Below are positions 22,718-34,338 of a stretch of DNA of 64,000 bases, one piece after another. The notes below the pieces were generated by a model. It worked only from the letters and a program-made list of their open reading frames with translations. It was not told the DNA's origin and ran no database searches. This DNA comes from Galaxea fascicularis (Eukaryota; Cnidaria; Anthozoa; Scleractinia; Euphylliidae): the NCBI GenBank assembly GCA_948470475.1, contig OX419347.1, positions 675,001 to 739,000 on the forward strand, in the 5' to 3' direction. Made by a program: the position numbers and the translations under genes. Position 1 is the first letter of the stretch. Every line of letters begins with the position of its first letter.

Positions 22718-25335
22718 AATATTCTCCCATGTTGAATAAAAACATTGATACCCTGCCAGCAGTTCGTTTCTCTGACGCTTGCCGTAATCGATCGCTCACT
22801 TTGGCTTCAGAAGACGAAGCGAGATGCCAACCGCATAATCAGTACAAAACTATTACAGCGTCGTTGGTCAGTTCTTGTTAGCTAAAGACGACGCCCCCAA
22901 AATCGTGTTCAATTTTAAAACGTCGGCAACAAATCCAATCTCAATTCTTTTAGCAACTGGTTGTAAATCCATGACTTTGCACAAATTTAAGTAGTTATTT
23001 ATGTCATTTGCTGCTGGCAGAATTGAGTTCTAAATTGCACTAACTACACTTTCAACTTTGAGTTGCTCCGTCTGAAACAATCAGCCGAATTTAATTTGCA
23101 ACTCTAATTGTTAATAATTAATAAAAACGTCTGAATTACTGTCGTTATTAAAGGTATTTCGAACGTCAAACAAACGTATATTTCTTTGGTGCTCATTTCA
23201 ATAATTTTACACGGATCTTAGGTCTTACTGGCAGGCGTCCCCATCTCTAAATCGAGCAATGTATCTTTTCAACGAGGCTATTTATTTCAGTTTTACTGAC
23301 TATCGGTTCAGTGTTCAAAATAATCATACCTCAGCCTAGTAATGGGTTTTACTACTAACCTTTAGAAACTTCCAAGCTTGTACGAGTTCACTTCACTACC
23401 AGAGTTGATACACACACGATGAGGTCAAAAGCACGTACACCAGCAATTCATTAATGCGGCTTAGGTGTCAATTTTAAGCAACAAAGGTGACAAGTAAGGT
23501 TAACTTTTGCTGAGTGACGTGGGTTAGGGATAACGGGCTTTCAAATATCCGAACCCTGTTTATTTGTTTGTTTACTTTTTAAGAAAGGTTTTTTGCTGGA
23601 CTCTCCGACCGTAGAAGAAGCATCCAAGGCAATTCACTGGGGTAGTTACATCTCTTTCCTTGTTAAATTCTCTCTAGGTATCGAAAACGAATTTCTCCAC
23701 AAGTCACGCCTATAATAACTCGATCTGCAGTATCTCGATCACCCGATCAAAAGCAAATACTTGCCGCGTTAGGCAATCTCCTCCATTTCCGGTCTACGTT
23801 AATTACGTTTGCCACCCATTCAGCTATTGGTGAATACCTAAACAGACATTGACCTTGAGGTCGGCAATAAGTGGTTGCAGAACCGTGATGGGCGAGACTC
23901 TGTACCTCCATGCTAAAACGAAAACGCTTTGCGCAAATCTTAGTTAACACCATGACCTGGAAAGTGCACAGCCCATAAAAATGTGACAAAATCTTAGAAT
24001 AAGGATCCACGAGATGGCGTGTGCCTATTGAAGAATATACAGCAGCTTCCCGACAATGTGATTGGCTGGCATTTCTATAGAATGGTTGAAAGACGTTGAA
24101 AGACAGGCATTGCAACAGCTTCAACTGACCAGGACGAAAGAGACAAGAAAAGAAATCAACTGTATACGACTATGACATGGGTGGTAAGTCTATGATGATT
24201 ATCAGGTCAAATTCTTTTTCCTCAAAAAACACATCGGTTACTCAAGTTAGGAGAAACAAACCCCTAATCAACTTGGATGGTTCTCTTAAGACTACCTGAA
24301 CTGATGACAAGGATATAATCCTAAATCGTGGACTACAAAAACAAACTACGATAGCGTTTTCTATTTTTCCTACTCTCTTATTTTCACATAGCTCTGCTTT
24401 ACTTCGTGAATTATTTTCTCGCCGAGTGGATGGTGCTATCTCCGTTTACACGAACAACTCTCAGCCACCCTTAACAGAGACCTTCCTTGACGAAACAAGT
24501 AAAGTAATCTTTATTTATTTCATCATTTCGTACCTATCCATATACAAATATATATAGAAGAAAAATCACAATTCACGTTTGTTTTAACTAGCAGTTACTT
24601 ACTCCAGTTCAATGTTACATTTCAGAATATAACCCGGAACCTTGCTAAAGTCTCTCAAATCAAATGCAGTTCATCAGAACCAAAGAAACCGCAATAACAG
24701 GTTGAATGTTTTGAATATCTTGTTGTAGAATACCTATGTCAGTAAGTTGTATGAAACCTAGCTCTCCTTTTAACATAAAATCAATTTTTATTTCCGCTTT
24801 ATATGTTATTTTATTCGATAGAGAACCTTTCCTGTTCGCCCAAGAGCTGCGCCTGTTATCTTCTGTGATTTTATCCGAAGTATTTTCGACGATCAGTTTT
24901 AAGAGCGCCCAAACGAAAGGATAACGCGGAAAACGTTCGCCGATGGCGTTCCGCTCTGTGGCTAAATATTTACCCGTTTGTTTGTTTATTAAGTCTCCAT
25001 AGCAACAATGCGTGAGGACGGCCAAACGTTGCAAATGTCAACGTTTTGATGGACGAAAAGGCACATAAACCGAAGTTACCAATCTCTAGAATGATTTGTT
25101 AGACTAATTTATTAAAATACGCAATAATTTACAAGTTTACAGGCGAGAAAAAAAAGTCAGTCAGTTTAGTTTACCTAAATGCGGTTGTGCTCTCTTTTGT
25201 TTGTGGAAATGCTAACTTCATCAAATAAATAAAATCAACTATGCCCTTCTGATCAAAAAAATCTCGACAAATCTTTCAGATGAGAACGATAACCTATAAA
25301 AATGAATACCACAATGAGATAGGATCGTTAACTAC
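22718..25335. other. Intergenic, two open frames not recognised
   Basis: Minus-strand frames at 23747-24124 (125 codons) and 24660-25034 (124 codons, no ATG at its upstream end) are the longest here. Neither shows a domain, signal peptide or family motif I know, and neither has splice sites linking it to other exons. I treat them as probable chance frames or old repeat sequence. Confidence 0.35.
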
Positions 25336-25781
25336 CTTTTCTCTTTACTTTCGCTCGGTATGTTAAGGGTCTAGCAACTGAAGAAATGGTGATCGAAGCT
25401 AATAAGGGCTAGATTGAGCATGGACCATCCGAAAAATGCATATTGACTAAACCAAAACACATGAAACAACTTGGCTTGAGCATCGTTACAGGAATCATAA
25501 ATGCTGTGAGCCAACACACGCCAGGAAATAAACAGCGGTACTGTAAACAAACTGGTCAAACAATCTGTAATGGCCAGACTGCACAGAAGAATGTTACACG
25601 GCCGTTGTAGAGATGGGGTCTTGATAACAAGAAGGTTGCCATGAAAGCCAAAGACGGCGGAAGGTGCGACGATAACGCTCAAAATAATGTCGCTTAAAAA
25701 GGAGACACTCTCTCTGGTTGGGATGGGCACCCAAAGAGGATGTCGACATAACTCGTGATAATTGCTTACATTTTCCACCAT
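25336..25781 (-). pseudogene. GPCR pseudogene, first exon only
   Basis: A close copy of exon 1 of the GPCR at 26460-27929, sharing the segments CNDAQAKLF and FFGWSMLNLALISFD. It has a 4-residue deletion in TM1 (GNLLVIKTPSL versus GNLVVIIAVIKTPSL), DRY changed to DHH, and a net 2-base insertion just after that shifts the frame into a stop. The donor position is still visible near 25335, but no second exon (TM4-TM7) is found to the left. It probably arose by tandem duplication. Confidence 0.85.
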
Positions 25782-26459
25782 AACTGCAGAATCCAAAACC
25801 AAATCAATTACCCTACCCAATCATAACAGAGACAAACTACGCAATGCATTAAACAGCAAGAAAAAAATTTGCACTCTCTCACATTTACAATGATCTATTC
25901 AAGGAGTGAGTTCACAGGGGGTTTCAGGTATAACCTCCCTCAGCTTGGATTATAACGAAAGCAAAACTTAAAAGTTTGTTCTCCGCTAATTGGCTTGCAA
26001 CTCTTCTGGTGAACAAAGAACAAACAACGCAAAGAATGGATCCTAGTCCTGAAACAATAGAGGTGGAACACCATCTCTGCTAATCAAAGTTAGAGTTTAT
26101 GGAAGCTGCTAGACGACCCCGAGTCATGTTGCAGTCTCCCTTACCCCACACCATTTTTTGTCATGCGTGGGAGGCGGTGCGTTTTTCAAGTGTTAGAGCT
26201 AGTTTCCTTTGACCTTGAGATGATTACGCGAACACAACGACAACATACGTCCTGGTGAATAACAATTTGATTGGTTTAGCGAACAACCACAAACCTACAC
26301 GGCTATTGATTGGTTCGATCTGATACGCGAGAAGTTTCCAGAAATCAATTGATGCTTGGCGTTCACTGAGCTTTTCTGGTCTTGAAACAAGTGGGGTGTT
26401 GCAGAGATTTTCTACGCTTGAGCCCTGAAGCAATTTATCAAGGGTAAAAGAAACTCGCT

Positions 26460-27929
26460 CTAGCGACACAACAGCGTTTTAACAGCGCTTCGAATTTCGC
26501 GATTCCGAATGACATATATGATAGGATTTATAACGGAATTTATATACGTACAGCCTGTTGCCCAAGCGGTCAGGCTTTCAAACCATTCGATTAAATAACT
26601 TTTAACAAATTGTAGGAATACTCCAGGAAGAACGGTAATCAGTACCACTGCTATGACTATAAACATGTTCTCTGTCACTTTTTTTTCTCGCTTATAAATA
26701 GCAGAAAAGCTCTGTTCTGAAACAGCAGCATGTATTTTCTTGTTATTGCGACGAATGGCAATAAATATTCGAACATGGTTTACAATTGGAAGTAAAAACA
26801 TTGCCATTCCTGCAGCTATGCTTATGTAATAATTTACAACCGTATTGCGCAAAACTGTTACAAGCAATATACTCAACGTTAGCCATCCTACCCCAGTAGC
26901 GAAGGCCGCCAGTAAAGCATCTGTCAAGAAAGCAGCATAATCAGTATTAATAATCATGATAATGAGAATGGTGATGGCGATGGTGATGGTGATGGTCAGT
27001 GGTGATGGCGATGGTGGTGGTAGTGATGGTGATGGTGATGGTGATGCCGGTGGCGATAGTGAAGGTGATGGTGATGGTAATGGTGCTCGTAATGGTGATG
27101 ATGAGGGTGATAACAGCGACTGCGATGGTGACGGTGATGGTCAGTGGTGACGCCGATGGTGATGGCGATGGTGATAGCACTCGTGATGGTTATGATGATG
27201 GTGTTGCTGATGGGATGGTATTGGTTGTGATGGTGGTGGTGACGGTGATGATAATGGCATAGGGTGATCGCGGCCATGACGGCGATGATAATGTAATGGG
27301 TTAGGGGTGATGGTGATCGTGATAAGGGTGATCCTGGTGCTGAAGCTTGCTCCATCAAATCATTCAAAAAAATTCATATGCACTACTAACAAAGATACAC
27401 TCGACAAAACTTTTAGAAGAGGACGATGATCTATAAAAATGAATACGGAAATGCGATAAATCATCACCGTACCTTTTATTCTTGCTTTCGCACGGTATTT
27501 CAGAGGGTCAGAAACTGCGAAATAGCGATCGAAGCTAATAAGGGCTAGATTCAACATAGACCATCCGAAAAATGCATATTGAGTGAACCAAAACACTTGA
27601 AACAACTTGGCTTGAGCATCGTTACAGGAATCATACATGCGGTGAACCAACACACGCCAGGAAATAAACAGCGGTACTGTAAACAAACTGGTCAAACAAT
27701 CTGTAATGGCCAGACTGCACAGAAGAATGTTACACGGTAGATGTAGAGATGGAGTCTTGATAACTGCTATGATAACTACAAGGTTGCCAAGAAGGCCAAA
27801 GACGGCGGAAGGTGCGACGATAACGCACACAACAATGTCGCTTACAAAGGAGACACTCTCCTTAGTTGGTATTGTTAACCAGCTTGGGTGACCACAACGC
27901 TCTAGATAGCTGCTTCCATTTTCAGCCAT
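26460..27929 (-). CDS. Class A GPCR, 305 aa, 2 exons
   Basis: Exon 1 is 27929-27473 and exon 2 26920-26460; the codon split GAT (Asp153) joins them in phase. Motifs: Gly48-Asn49 in TM1, LAITD (73-77) in TM2, DRY (134-136) after TM3, LPGVF in TM6 (no CWxP), and INPIIY (283-288) in TM7. The C-tail is very short, ending KTLLCR with one Cys. The ATG at 27929 is chosen because the open frame above it has no other ATG and the paralogue keeps the same Met. The intron falls just before TM4 and contains a GATGGT satellite. The receptor is of the melanocortin/adenosine-like type that is expanded in corals; its ligand is unknown. Confidence 0.85.
26957..27330. repeat. GATGGT minisatellite in GPCR intron
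   Basis: About 370 bp of imperfect GATGGT/GGTGAT hexamers. It is open on several frames on both strands, which creates His-rich and Gly/Asp-rich false ORFs. It makes up most of the 552-bp intron of the GPCR gene. Confidence 0.9.
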
Positions 27930-29599
27930 AACTGCAGAACAAAGCGATTTGAGTCTCACAAAGCCAAAACCAAAGCAATTACTCTGATTACTGAACCAAT
28001 GATAATTCAAAGCAACTGTGGCAAAGAACCGGTGCTGGGGGGGGGGGGGGGATTACATGCGTGCGTTCAAGTCGCGATTGGTTTGACTGCGTGTTCTTCT
28101 TCTCGTTTGCAGAGAAAGTTGCCCTGTTTTCCCGATCAACCACGGAGCTGAGCGACATAAAACAAACCCAATGTAAACCAGAATTGTTTTCGACTATTAA
28201 CTGAAAACCGCTCTTGGTAATTTGTTATCACCAGGCGCGAGACGAAAATACAACGCCTTACGCCTAATGTGACACCTTTTACAGTCAAAAACCAGTTTTT
28301 CATGTGTTTGGAAAACTATCTCTGTTTCTGTACTCTGTACAGTTGGTCTATTCAGGTACTTCCGTTTCTTTTTCTTCATTTTTTGTAACTCACTGACTAC
28401 AATGGTGCGCTTGTCAAAATACAGTAAAACTTGTAGAATCATCTTTTAGTGCCGACAGGTGAAATTCCAAACCACTAAACCCCTCAATTTTTAGGTTAGG
28501 TAGTTGGTGATTTGTCTTATACAGATTATCCTTGCGCCATTAAATTGTAATAAAGTAATAGATTAAATTGAACGAGTCTTGATTTATGTATTTTTCTGCA
28601 CGGAGATAAAAATAAGAAATGATAGAAAGAAGCACAAACTCCTTACCCTAAAGTGTAGTTCAAGATCAGGTTGCTTTTATTCTTGCGACTTTGGTGTTGT
28701 GTTAGTAAATTTGGTCAATTTATAGAACTATATCTGAAAAAAACACTCACCATGAATGTTGAGTTTATTGGAACTTAAATTCTGGGCTTTTTCTTTTCTG
28801 TCATTTCATGTTTTGTCATTGTCCATTGCTTTGTTTACCTGTAACTTGCAAGTTACTTGTTTCCCACCTACACACTACGCATAAGGAAGCTCATTACAAA
28901 GAATTAAATCGGAAGTGTGTCAAGAAATAAGTGTAACCGTGCAATGGGCTTTATATTGCTATAAGAGCTGTTTTTGCCATTGACAGACTGCCGACGTTCC
29001 TTGATGCAAATGTAAAGCACTTGACGCTGACTTCAACAACATATTTAAGTGAACATCACTTACGTACAGGGAAGTACAAATGCCGCCTCCTCAAAAACCA
29101 TCAACTTAAAAACGAAGAAAACTACAATTTAAGAGCTGTTACTGAATAACTACTGGAGTGCGCATTCAGGTAACAAGATTAGTAAGTTGCGGTAACCAGA
29201 AAATTGTCAAAAGTAAGTACAAAAGTCAAACAACTTTTGACAGGAAATTATATTTTTTTAATCAATTGAGAAAACTACAATTTAAGTGCTGAACTCAAAA
29301 GTAAGGATAATCAGAGTTCCAATTGCTTTGAAATTCAGCACTAAATTGCGTAAATTGCATGAGGAAAATTATTGTGCATACAGCCGAGATTCTATTAAGC
29401 GGCCACCCAGCAAAAAAACTGACTTCCAAAACTATTGTCAGTACTTCACTCCAAATAAAACACTTAACTAGGGCACCTTTTCTCGAAGATTGGTTATGTT
29501 TGGGTAAACACCAATCAGAGGTGTGCGAAACAAGGTGGTAAGGACTGACAAAAACATTCAAACAATATCTGTCACGATCGTTTTGGCGTGATTCCGTAC

Positions 29600-29830
29600 T
29601 CCCGCTAACCAATGTGGGTGACCACATCGCTCTTGATATCTGCTTCCACAGTTTCAGCCATAACTGCAGAAGAAAGCGATCTGAGGGTAAACGATCTTGC
29701 CCTTGCCACTGTATTAGTAACAAAGCTCTTTGATGTGTTGCTAACAACCAGTTTTTCCTGTCAACCACAGAGCGACGTATAACAAAAGCAAACGAGAATT
29801 GTTTTCGGCTCTTTACTGAAAACCTCTCTA
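29600..29830 (-). pseudogene. 5' remnant of the same GPCR family
   Basis: Bases 29605-29690 match the start of the GPCR at 27929 (GTGACCACA, TGCTTCCA, TTTCAGCCATAACTGCAGAA on the plus strand). The neighbouring 29735-29830 matches the region upstream of that gene (28105-28210: TCAACCAC..GAG, GAATTGTTTTCG, ACTGAAAACC). The coding match ends after about 20 codons, so this is a truncated duplicate. Confidence 0.65.
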
Positions 29831-30469
29831 AAAAATCATTATATTTAAGATATAAGCATACATTTGTGGGAAGGGGGAAGAACAGATCAAAATTGAGGTT
29901 TTGAATATTAATTGCCAACAGCCGTAGTGCTATGGTGGCTCGATCTTGCAACTCTTCATTATCCAACAACAACAACATTTATATTTGTATTGTAAAAAAA
30001 TAAATACAATGTATAGTAACTTGTCACCAAAAATAACTTTGAAAACATTTTCTGGAATACTATGAGGAAGAAACCCTACACCTCCTCTTCGGAAAGTCCC
30101 GATCGATTTATCAAATCGAATAAATGGTGTCAATGACGTCTCATGCTGACCAAAACACTGGGTTTTGTGGGCATCCATTTTAAGACGGTTTCGTTATTGC
30201 GACTACATTCCATAATAATGTTTGGTCTCGATATAAATGAGATGAAAGAAAGCACTCGCTCGTCAGGCTAGTGGCAAAAATCATAACGGAGGTAACGAAA
30301 AAATATATTTCAAAGAACCTGTCTATGTTCAGTGGGTGGTGGTATTTACAAATGTCAACTGTAGACTAAATAAACACCATGCGGAAAAAGCCGGGCTACA
30401 TTGTCGCAATGACGTGGGCGAAACGTCAGGCTCGGAAATTTTAACTGAAGGACATACTGCTAGTTCAGT

Positions 30470-30731
30470 CAGGCCCGGCCAGGGGTTTTGGGTATACGGT
30501 ATCCCGGGCCGTTTTAATTCAGGTATATGGTATATTCGGGTATAAATTATTTAGTTTTTCCTGTATTTTAGGTATTCAGATTAAGATTTTACTTATTCAT
30601 TTTCAGGTACTTAGTCCCGTTTCAAAATAATTTTAGGTATTAAGTATCATGATTTTCAGGTATATTGGTATCTTGGGGGGGGGGGAATAGCGGGTATATT
30701 GGTATCGCACTACTCCCCCTGGCCGGGCCTG
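30470..30731. mobile_element. 262-bp MITE with 6-bp duplication
   Basis: Termini CAGGCCCGGCCAGGGG and CCCCCTGGCCGGGCCTG are inverted repeats. TTCAGT flanks both sides (30464-30469 and 30732-30737). The interior repeats GGTATATTGGTAT-like units and contains a G run. CAG...CTG ends recall hAT elements, but the duplication is 6 bp, not 8, so the class is uncertain. Confidence 0.68.
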
Positions 30732-30737
30732 TTCAGT

Positions 30738-32130
30738 GTAGCATGAAAATGGTTCTCTTTCTTGTACAATGATAAAAAATAATTAAGAGTCATTCCTTCG
30801 AGTTAGGAACTAAAAGACACCAGAGTCAAGAGTCTGTTTGATAGAAAGCGTGATATCCCGGCCCGGCGGGAGTAACAAAATATAAAGCATCGGTTTGCTG
30901 TGGCTGGTTTACGGCTTCAGCCATACGCTGTTAGTTTACTGTTACCACCTCAGTATTTTGAATTACATAGGCCTGTCCCCGCATTTTACTGAAGGGCAAT
31001 TTTAGGTCCTGTTTTTTCCTTAAAATACTTAGCTAAAAATATAAGCTCTACTAAAAAAATTCCCGTCGACGAATCAGTATTCTGATATAATTCATCCATC
31101 TCAAAATATTTGTCTTGTTAATGCAAATATTCATAATCGTCATTGGACAACACTGGTAAAGTGTAAGAAATATTTGTTTTGTTAAGCAAATATTCATAAT
31201 CGTCATTGGACAACACTGATAAAGCGTGGTCCGTTTCTTCCTCTAAAATGGCTGTATTTTGCTTGATAAATTCCTTTCCCACGTCTTAAAGCTTTACGTG
31301 GGTTTATGTGTTTTTCTGTGAAAACAGCCGATTCGGTTGTACTTCGGCGAAGTTTTTCCTTCTCTTGAGCACCCAACGGAAGTGACCATCTGGTTAAAAA
31401 TTACCAGGAGCCCATTATGGGCTCCTGAGAAGACTAAATGTTTAGGCCCAAATTATACTGAAACAAAAATAAAAACGGATAAATTAAGGTAACTTAGTCC
31501 GTGGTTAACTTTTTTTTCCATGCATTTTTCCTTTTGTAATTTTTAATCTCCTTCTTAGCCGGACGGAAATTGGAAGAGAAATCTCTCGACAACATTCATA
31601 ATTTCACGCTAAATCAAACGATAGTTTTTGATCATCGGTTTTAGACAGCCGAAACAATTTAATTGTTTGATTGAGTTCGGAAAATCTTAAATCAACGAAC
31701 TTCTAACTTCCTCCACGCACAGTGGTTTTCCAGCGGTGTAGTAATACGCAAAAGAACACCTATTTGCTTGGGAGCACCAATCGATTTTTTCCTCAATAAA
31801 ATTACGAGTCAAGTAATCTTAATTGTGGGCTTGTAGTAACTTTCGAAAACAGAATTTGTTCTTTATTTTGGAAATTGTTGTTCGCGATTTACACGGAACG
31901 TGATTTCAAAAGTATAACTTCCCAGCCAGAGCGAAAGTGACGTCAACGGATGATAGGGGCGTGTGTTTAGATATACGCGGGCTACGTCAATGAGGATTGG
32001 CGGGTGTAGGGGGAAACACCACAGAAACTCTGATATATCAGTTTTGTAGCATTAAAACTTACTGCATGCAACAACTCTAAAGACCAGAAAAGGTTAGGTT
32101 AGATCCAAAAACTAATTAAATAACGGAGTC
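30738..32130. other. Intergenic with a short tandem duplication
   Basis: No gene recognised. 31105-31167 is repeated in tandem at 31168-31228 (shared core GCAAATATTCATAATCGTCA). A perfect hairpin, CAGGAGCCC ATTAT GGGCTCCTG, lies at 31405-31427. The right end should contain the promoter of the gene starting at 32131. Confidence 0.5.
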
Positions 32131-33606
32131 ATGGCAAAACAGCGAAGGAGACGAAATTCACGTGAGTATTCGATTTGGTTCTGCGTTTTTTTTTTTTAAC
32201 CCAGTAAAATTAGAATTCGAAAGCTAAATGGGGAAAATTTATTTAAAGGGTTTGTTCCTTTGAACTGCTGACTGGCCGATCATATTTCGTCCTATGAGTT
32301 GCCTGGTTGTTAGAAAGAGAAATTTGCTCACGCTTGCATTGATTTCTCAATTCAATCATTGATCATAACCGAGTTACACACCCCGGATCCTTACAGATCA
32401 AAATAGCCAGCACCATGCAAAAATACTATCCAATAGCTTTGATTTGAAAGGTCATGATTTAAAAATCCATCCTTAAAGTTAAAAGGCAAACGGTTGCAAC
32501 TAACTCTAATAACATAATACCACACGAAAGTACTGTTTAGTACTTAAGATGTGAAACACAGACTCACTGAGAGGGTGATCCACCTTCAATTACACCATAA
32601 TAAACAGCAACACAGGAAGGTGCTGCTTAGCCAATTTCAGGGAACGGTCATCCTTTAGGATATCAACAGACAAGTATAAATCTCGTCACGTGACCATGAG
32701 TGATGATTCTCCTCCGGTTTGACCCAAAGTTTCACTTTTTCACAGGCTCATGGGTGATATCAACCTTGTACATCATAATAATTAGCACTATAGCAAAATT
32801 CTGCTCAACAGCTTTCGTTTGAATGGGCACACTTAAGATTTCATCCGCGGACTTAAAAGTAGCACCACCTTGTACAGGGTAATAAACGGTACCACGTCAC
32901 AGGAAAGTGCATCTCAGTGGCTTTTCATTTCAATAGTCACACTTTAGGATTTCATCCGACACAGACTCAGAACTAGAACCACACTCCGGCTCCCAAAGGA
33001 AAATGTTGCTTAGTCACGCAAAGGTCATCTCGCCACGTGACCATGAGTGTTGATTTTACTTCGATGACCCACGTTTTCACTTTGACATAGAATATATCAA
33101 AACGTATCGACTTGATGATCGCATGCATTGAGACATGGCTTAACTGACTTTTAGAGTTTGCAAAGTTGCACGGAGATCAGAAGAAACCTCAGGAACAAGA
33201 ATCCGATATGAAGCGGGCATTCAGAATATTCGATGACAACAATAAGGGATACATCGAGTCAGCGGAGTTACGCCATATTATACTAAATATGGACAGTAGA
33301 ATACCACGTGAGGAGCTTCAGGAGATGATAACAAGTTTCAAACTGGATCAGAACAAAAGAGTCTCATATCAAGGTAAAACATATCTGTACTGCTGCTGGC
33401 TACTAATTACAACAAAACAGTTATGACAGGGGATGTTGAGGTGGTGGTGATGATGCTAATGATGATGCCTGTGTGCCGTCGAGTAATGTCTCGGTTTCTA
33501 GTTTACAATATATCGATACATTGTTGAAATTACTCTTTGCAATAACGTCTCATCTTTTTGTTTGGCAGAATTTCTTGCTCTTCTTGACCCGATGGGAGAA
33601 AAATGA
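32131..33606 (+). CDS. Short calmodulin-like protein with C-lobe only, 95 aa, 3 exons
   Basis: Exons 32131-32161, 33155-33373 and 33569-33606; junctions are GT-AG and in phase. The N-terminus is short and basic (MAKQRRRRNSQ); then FAKLHGDQKKPQEQESDMKR, one EF loop at 37-48 ([12 protein letters not shown]; Lys at position 5 as in the paralogue at 2071-6088), and a degenerate loop at 73-84 (Lys at 1, Lys in place of Gly at 6, Glu at 12), ending EFLALLDPMGEK. Exons 2 and 3 are certain from homology. Exon 1 is inferred from a phase-compatible donor (GTGAGT), and no N-lobe EF-hand exon is visible in the 993-bp intron or just upstream. The gene may therefore be a half-calmodulin, or part of the 5' end may have been missed. 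Confidence 0.68.
32450..33085. repeat. Diverged tandem repeat in calmodulin-like intron
   Basis: A unit of roughly 150-200 bp with landmarks GGTCACACTTTAGGATTTCATCC, AACACAGGAAAGTGCTGCTTAG and CACGTGACCATGAGTG recurs three to four times (for example 32690 and 33037). A related single copy occurs near 18150-18180 in another intron, so the unit is also dispersed. Confidence 0.6.
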
Positions 33607-33676
33607 AAAAAAGAGTTATCCACAACATTCAGGGACTGGCACGGCAAGGAAAAGGAAACAACATCAGGAAAAGCCA

Positions 33677-33816
33677 ATAGGCCATATTCGTATTCTCGGT
33701 ATTGGACTGGATCTAGCATGAAGTGGAGGCTCATTTACATATGAAAAGATTCCCCCGCAAGAGCCTCCACTTCATGCTAGATCCAGTTCAATACCGAGAA
33801 TACGAATATGGCTTAT
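33677..33816. repeat. Near-perfect 55-bp-arm hairpin 3' of calmodulin-like gene
   Basis: Left arm 33677-33732 and right arm 33761-33816 pair with only about three mismatches across about 55 bp around a 28-base loop. The left arm begins 71 bases after the stop codon of the short calmodulin-like gene, so the fold is likely in its 3' UTR. It could be a small MITE. No target duplication is clear. Confidence 0.78.
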
Positions 33817-34307
33817 TGCGAAATCCACCCATTTTGCCTGTTTAGGGACTAAAAAACTATAAAGCAATGAAAAACGATATGACCTCCCAAGGCAGTTACA
33901 GCAGGGGTGCATGAAAAGGCAACATATGAAGATTCTCGTGGATGGGTATACTGCCTCCACAATTTTCGTCGTTAAATCATGGGAACTTGAACTAATTAAA
34001 TATTTTCAAAACGTAAAAAAGGGAAGATTTCATTGCAAATGTTCAGTGTAGCTAGATTTGTCATTCTTTTCCCCTATACATCGCTCGTAATCTTTTCAGC
34101 CATTTTAAATGTCTCTTGATTAAGCCGAATTTATTAGTAAAATGTTATTTTGTGATAATCTTGGTTGCGAATTTTTTTCTCTTAAGTTTATTTCGCAATA
34201 AGCGCAACAAAAACAATTTTTGCTCGTTGTTTGAAGGCAAATTAATCAGAAGCTAAGCCAGTGCCTTTCCAGATGATTTAAGCAATAGAAAACGTTTTCC
34301 GTGTTTG

Positions 34308-34338
<31 letters not shown>

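Noticed and set aside
23747..24124. 125-codon minus-strand frame
   Set aside because: Starts with ATG but has no family motif and no splice partners; composition looks like old repeat or random sequence.
24660..25034. 124-codon minus-strand frame
   Set aside because: No ATG at its upstream end, no recognisable domain, no linked exons; likely chance.
26947..27367. His-rich, Gly/Asp-rich and Ser/Thr-rich frames on both strands
   Set aside because: They are translations of a GATGGT satellite that lies within a spliced intron.
29295..29978. 227-codon minus-strand frame
   Set aside because: Spans a GPCR remnant read in the wrong frame plus AT-rich DNA; no consistent protein signal.
31105..31228. 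CRISPR-like direct repeats
   Set aside because: Only two adjacent copies with no spacers, in a eukaryotic genome; a simple tandem duplication.
33498..33960. Matching peptides ending ILGIGLDLA and ILGIELDLA on opposite strands
   Set aside because: They are the two arms of the hairpin at 33677-33816 read on each strand, not paired genes.
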